A DNA stretch of 64,000 nt. Source: Diaphorobacter sp. HDW4B. Lineage in GTDB: Bacteria > Pseudomonadota > Gammaproteobacteria > Burkholderiales > Burkholderiaceae_C. Shown here in pieces: positions 63,031 to 64,000 of this stretch. The stretch is taken from positions 4,400,001-4,464,000 of the forward strand of contig NZ_CP049905.1 in NCBI RefSeq assembly GCF_011305535.1, in the 5' to 3' direction. A program made the position numbers and the translations under genes. The first letter of the stretch is position 1, and each line of letters begins with the position of its first letter. The notes beneath the pieces were generated by a model, which was not told the origin of the DNA, ran no database searches, and worked only from the letters and a program-made list of their open reading frames with translations.

Positions 63031-64000
63031 GTGAGCTTGCGTCTAGGACAGATCATCAATGAACTGGGAGGCAGTCTTGAGGGAGCAAGTGCAGAGGTGG
63101 AAATCTCTCGCATCGCACCCCTTGAGACAGCCGGGCCCGGCGAACTGGCCTTTCTGAACAACCCGCGCTACCAGAGCCAACTGGCCGCCTCACGGGCGGC
63201 CTGCGTCATTGTGGCTCCTGCGATGCGCGATGCCGCGCTCGCGCGCGGCGCGTGCATCGTCACGCCCGATCCGTATGTTTATTTCGCGCGCGTCACACAA
63301 CTGTGGAAGCGCGAGCATGCGACCGGCGACAAGCACGGCATTCACCCGAGCGCCGTGGTCGATCCCGAGGCCTTTGTCGATCCCACCGCCTTCATCGGTC
63401 CGCTCTGCGTGGTGGAGCGGGGTGCGCGCATCGGCGCGAACACCGTGCTCAAGGCCCGCGTGAATGTGGGCGAGCGTTGCGTCATCGGGGACCGTTGCAT
63501 TCTCCATCCGGGTGTCGTGATCGGTGCCGACGGCTTTGGCTTTGCGCCCGAGCGCGGCGACTGGGTCAAGATCGAGCAACTGGGCGCGGTCCGCATCGGC
63601 AACGACGTGGAAATCGGCGCCAACACCTGCATCGACCGTGGTGCGCTCGAAGACACCGTGATCGAGGACAGCGTCAAGCTCGACAACCTCATTCAGATCG
63701 CGCACAACGTGCACATCGGCCATCACACGGCCATGGCGGGGTGCACAGCGGTGGCCGGAAGCACGAAAATCGGTGCCCATTGCATGATCGCGGGCGCGGC
63801 TTCGATCATCGGGCACCTGCAGATAGCGGACAATGTGCACATTTCCACGAACACCGTGGTCATGCGCTCGATTCCGCGCGCTGGGCACTACACGGGAGTT
63901 TTCCCGTTCGACGACAATGCGAACTGGGAAAAGAACGCGGCCACGCTGCGCCAGCTCTACAAGCTGCGCGAACGGGTCAAGGCTCTGGAACAAACAATCA
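63031..64000 (+). CDS. lpxD: UDP-3-O-acylglucosamine N-acyltransferase LpxD (3' truncated by window edge)
   Basis: This is the first 323 codons of the acyltransferase that adds the second acyl chain in lipid A synthesis. A GTG start ([14 protein letters not shown]) is chosen 30 bases after skp. An N-terminal uridine-binding domain ([11 protein letters not shown]) precedes the left-handed hexapeptide helix with [13 protein letters not shown]. The catalytic His is in [10 protein letters not shown]. The frame is open to the window edge. Confidence 0.95.
   Translation, partial: MSLRLGQIINELGGSLEGASAEVEISRIAPLETAGPGELAFLNNPRYQSQLAASRAACVIVAPAMRDAALARGACIVTPDPYVYFARVTQLWKREHATGDKHGIHPSAVVDPEAFVDPTAFIGPLCVVERGARIGANTVLKARVNVGERCVIGDRCILHPGVVIGADGFGFAPERGDWVKIEQLGAVRIGNDVEIGANTCIDRGALEDTVIEDSVKLDNLIQIAHNVHIGHHTAMAGCTAVAGSTKIGAHCMIAGAASIIGHLQIADNVHISTNTVVMRSIPRAGHYTGVFPFDDNANWEKNAATLRQLYKLRERVKALEQTI

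Overview
The window looks like a chromosome segment of a GC-rich betaproteobacterium of the order Burkholderiales, most likely Comamonadaceae. The evidence is the closeness of the hyp/hox genes to the Cupriavidus necator arrangement, the rpsB-tsf-pyrH-frr-uppS-cdsA-dxr-rseP-bamA-skp-lpxD gene order, a DUF1631 protein, an RhlE-type helicase and a five-gene liv transporter. This placement is inferred from gene content. No rRNA is present to settle it.

Region 1 (1-8365, + strand) is a [NiFe]-hydrogenase maturation and H2-sensing locus: hypB (cut by the window edge), a short hypF, hypC, hypD, hypE, the NtrC-type regulator hoxA, and the regulatory hydrogenase hoxB and hoxC. The hyp genes overlap by 4-10 bases and are surely one transcript. 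The enzymes' structural genes must lie elsewhere. A 263-base structured spacer separates hoxB from hoxC, and neither hypX nor the sensor kinase hoxJ is where they sit in C. necator. Directly after hoxC lies an AT-richer island (about 8370-10250) with one opposing gene, an AAA ATPase fused to a DUF4435/Toprim-like domain that resembles phage-defence proteins.

Region 2 (10253-17595) holds a LysR regulator and, on the minus strand, a liv-type ABC transporter (livK, H, M, G, F) ending in an FMN-dependent 2-hydroxyacid dehydrogenase, then tRNA-Arg(UCU). Region 3 (17768-26687) has an M14 carboxypeptidase-like lipoprotein, RhlE, EttA and a DUF1631 protein.

Region 4 (26704-33260, minus strand) is the least ordinary. 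A 1037-residue membrane protein combines a GT-C-like membrane domain, two tandem beta domains and a toroid domain carrying a DxDD motif like that of class II terpene cyclases. It is translationally coupled to a UbiA-family prenyltransferase, and followed by a P1-family self-cleaving peptidase coupled to a membrane-anchored TAXI binding protein.

Region 5 (33581-46157) carries an orphan MetQ, a large secreted ExeM/NucH-type nuclease, a periplasmic copper-handling operon (CusF-like, DUF411, multicopper oxidase, TolC-like lipoprotein and small His/Met-rich proteins), and a cadA/cadR pair with a MerR-type overlong-spacer promoter that would give a nearly leaderless cadA mRNA. Region 6 (46194-52077) has an Mla/Mce-type lipid transport operon lacking its ATPase, a small secreted protein, the NAD(P)HX repair enzyme Nnr and a D-amino-acid dehydrogenase. 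Region 7 (52672-64000) is the conserved translation/isoprenoid/envelope cluster, ending inside lpxD.

No insertion sequence, prophage, CRISPR array or rRNA was found.
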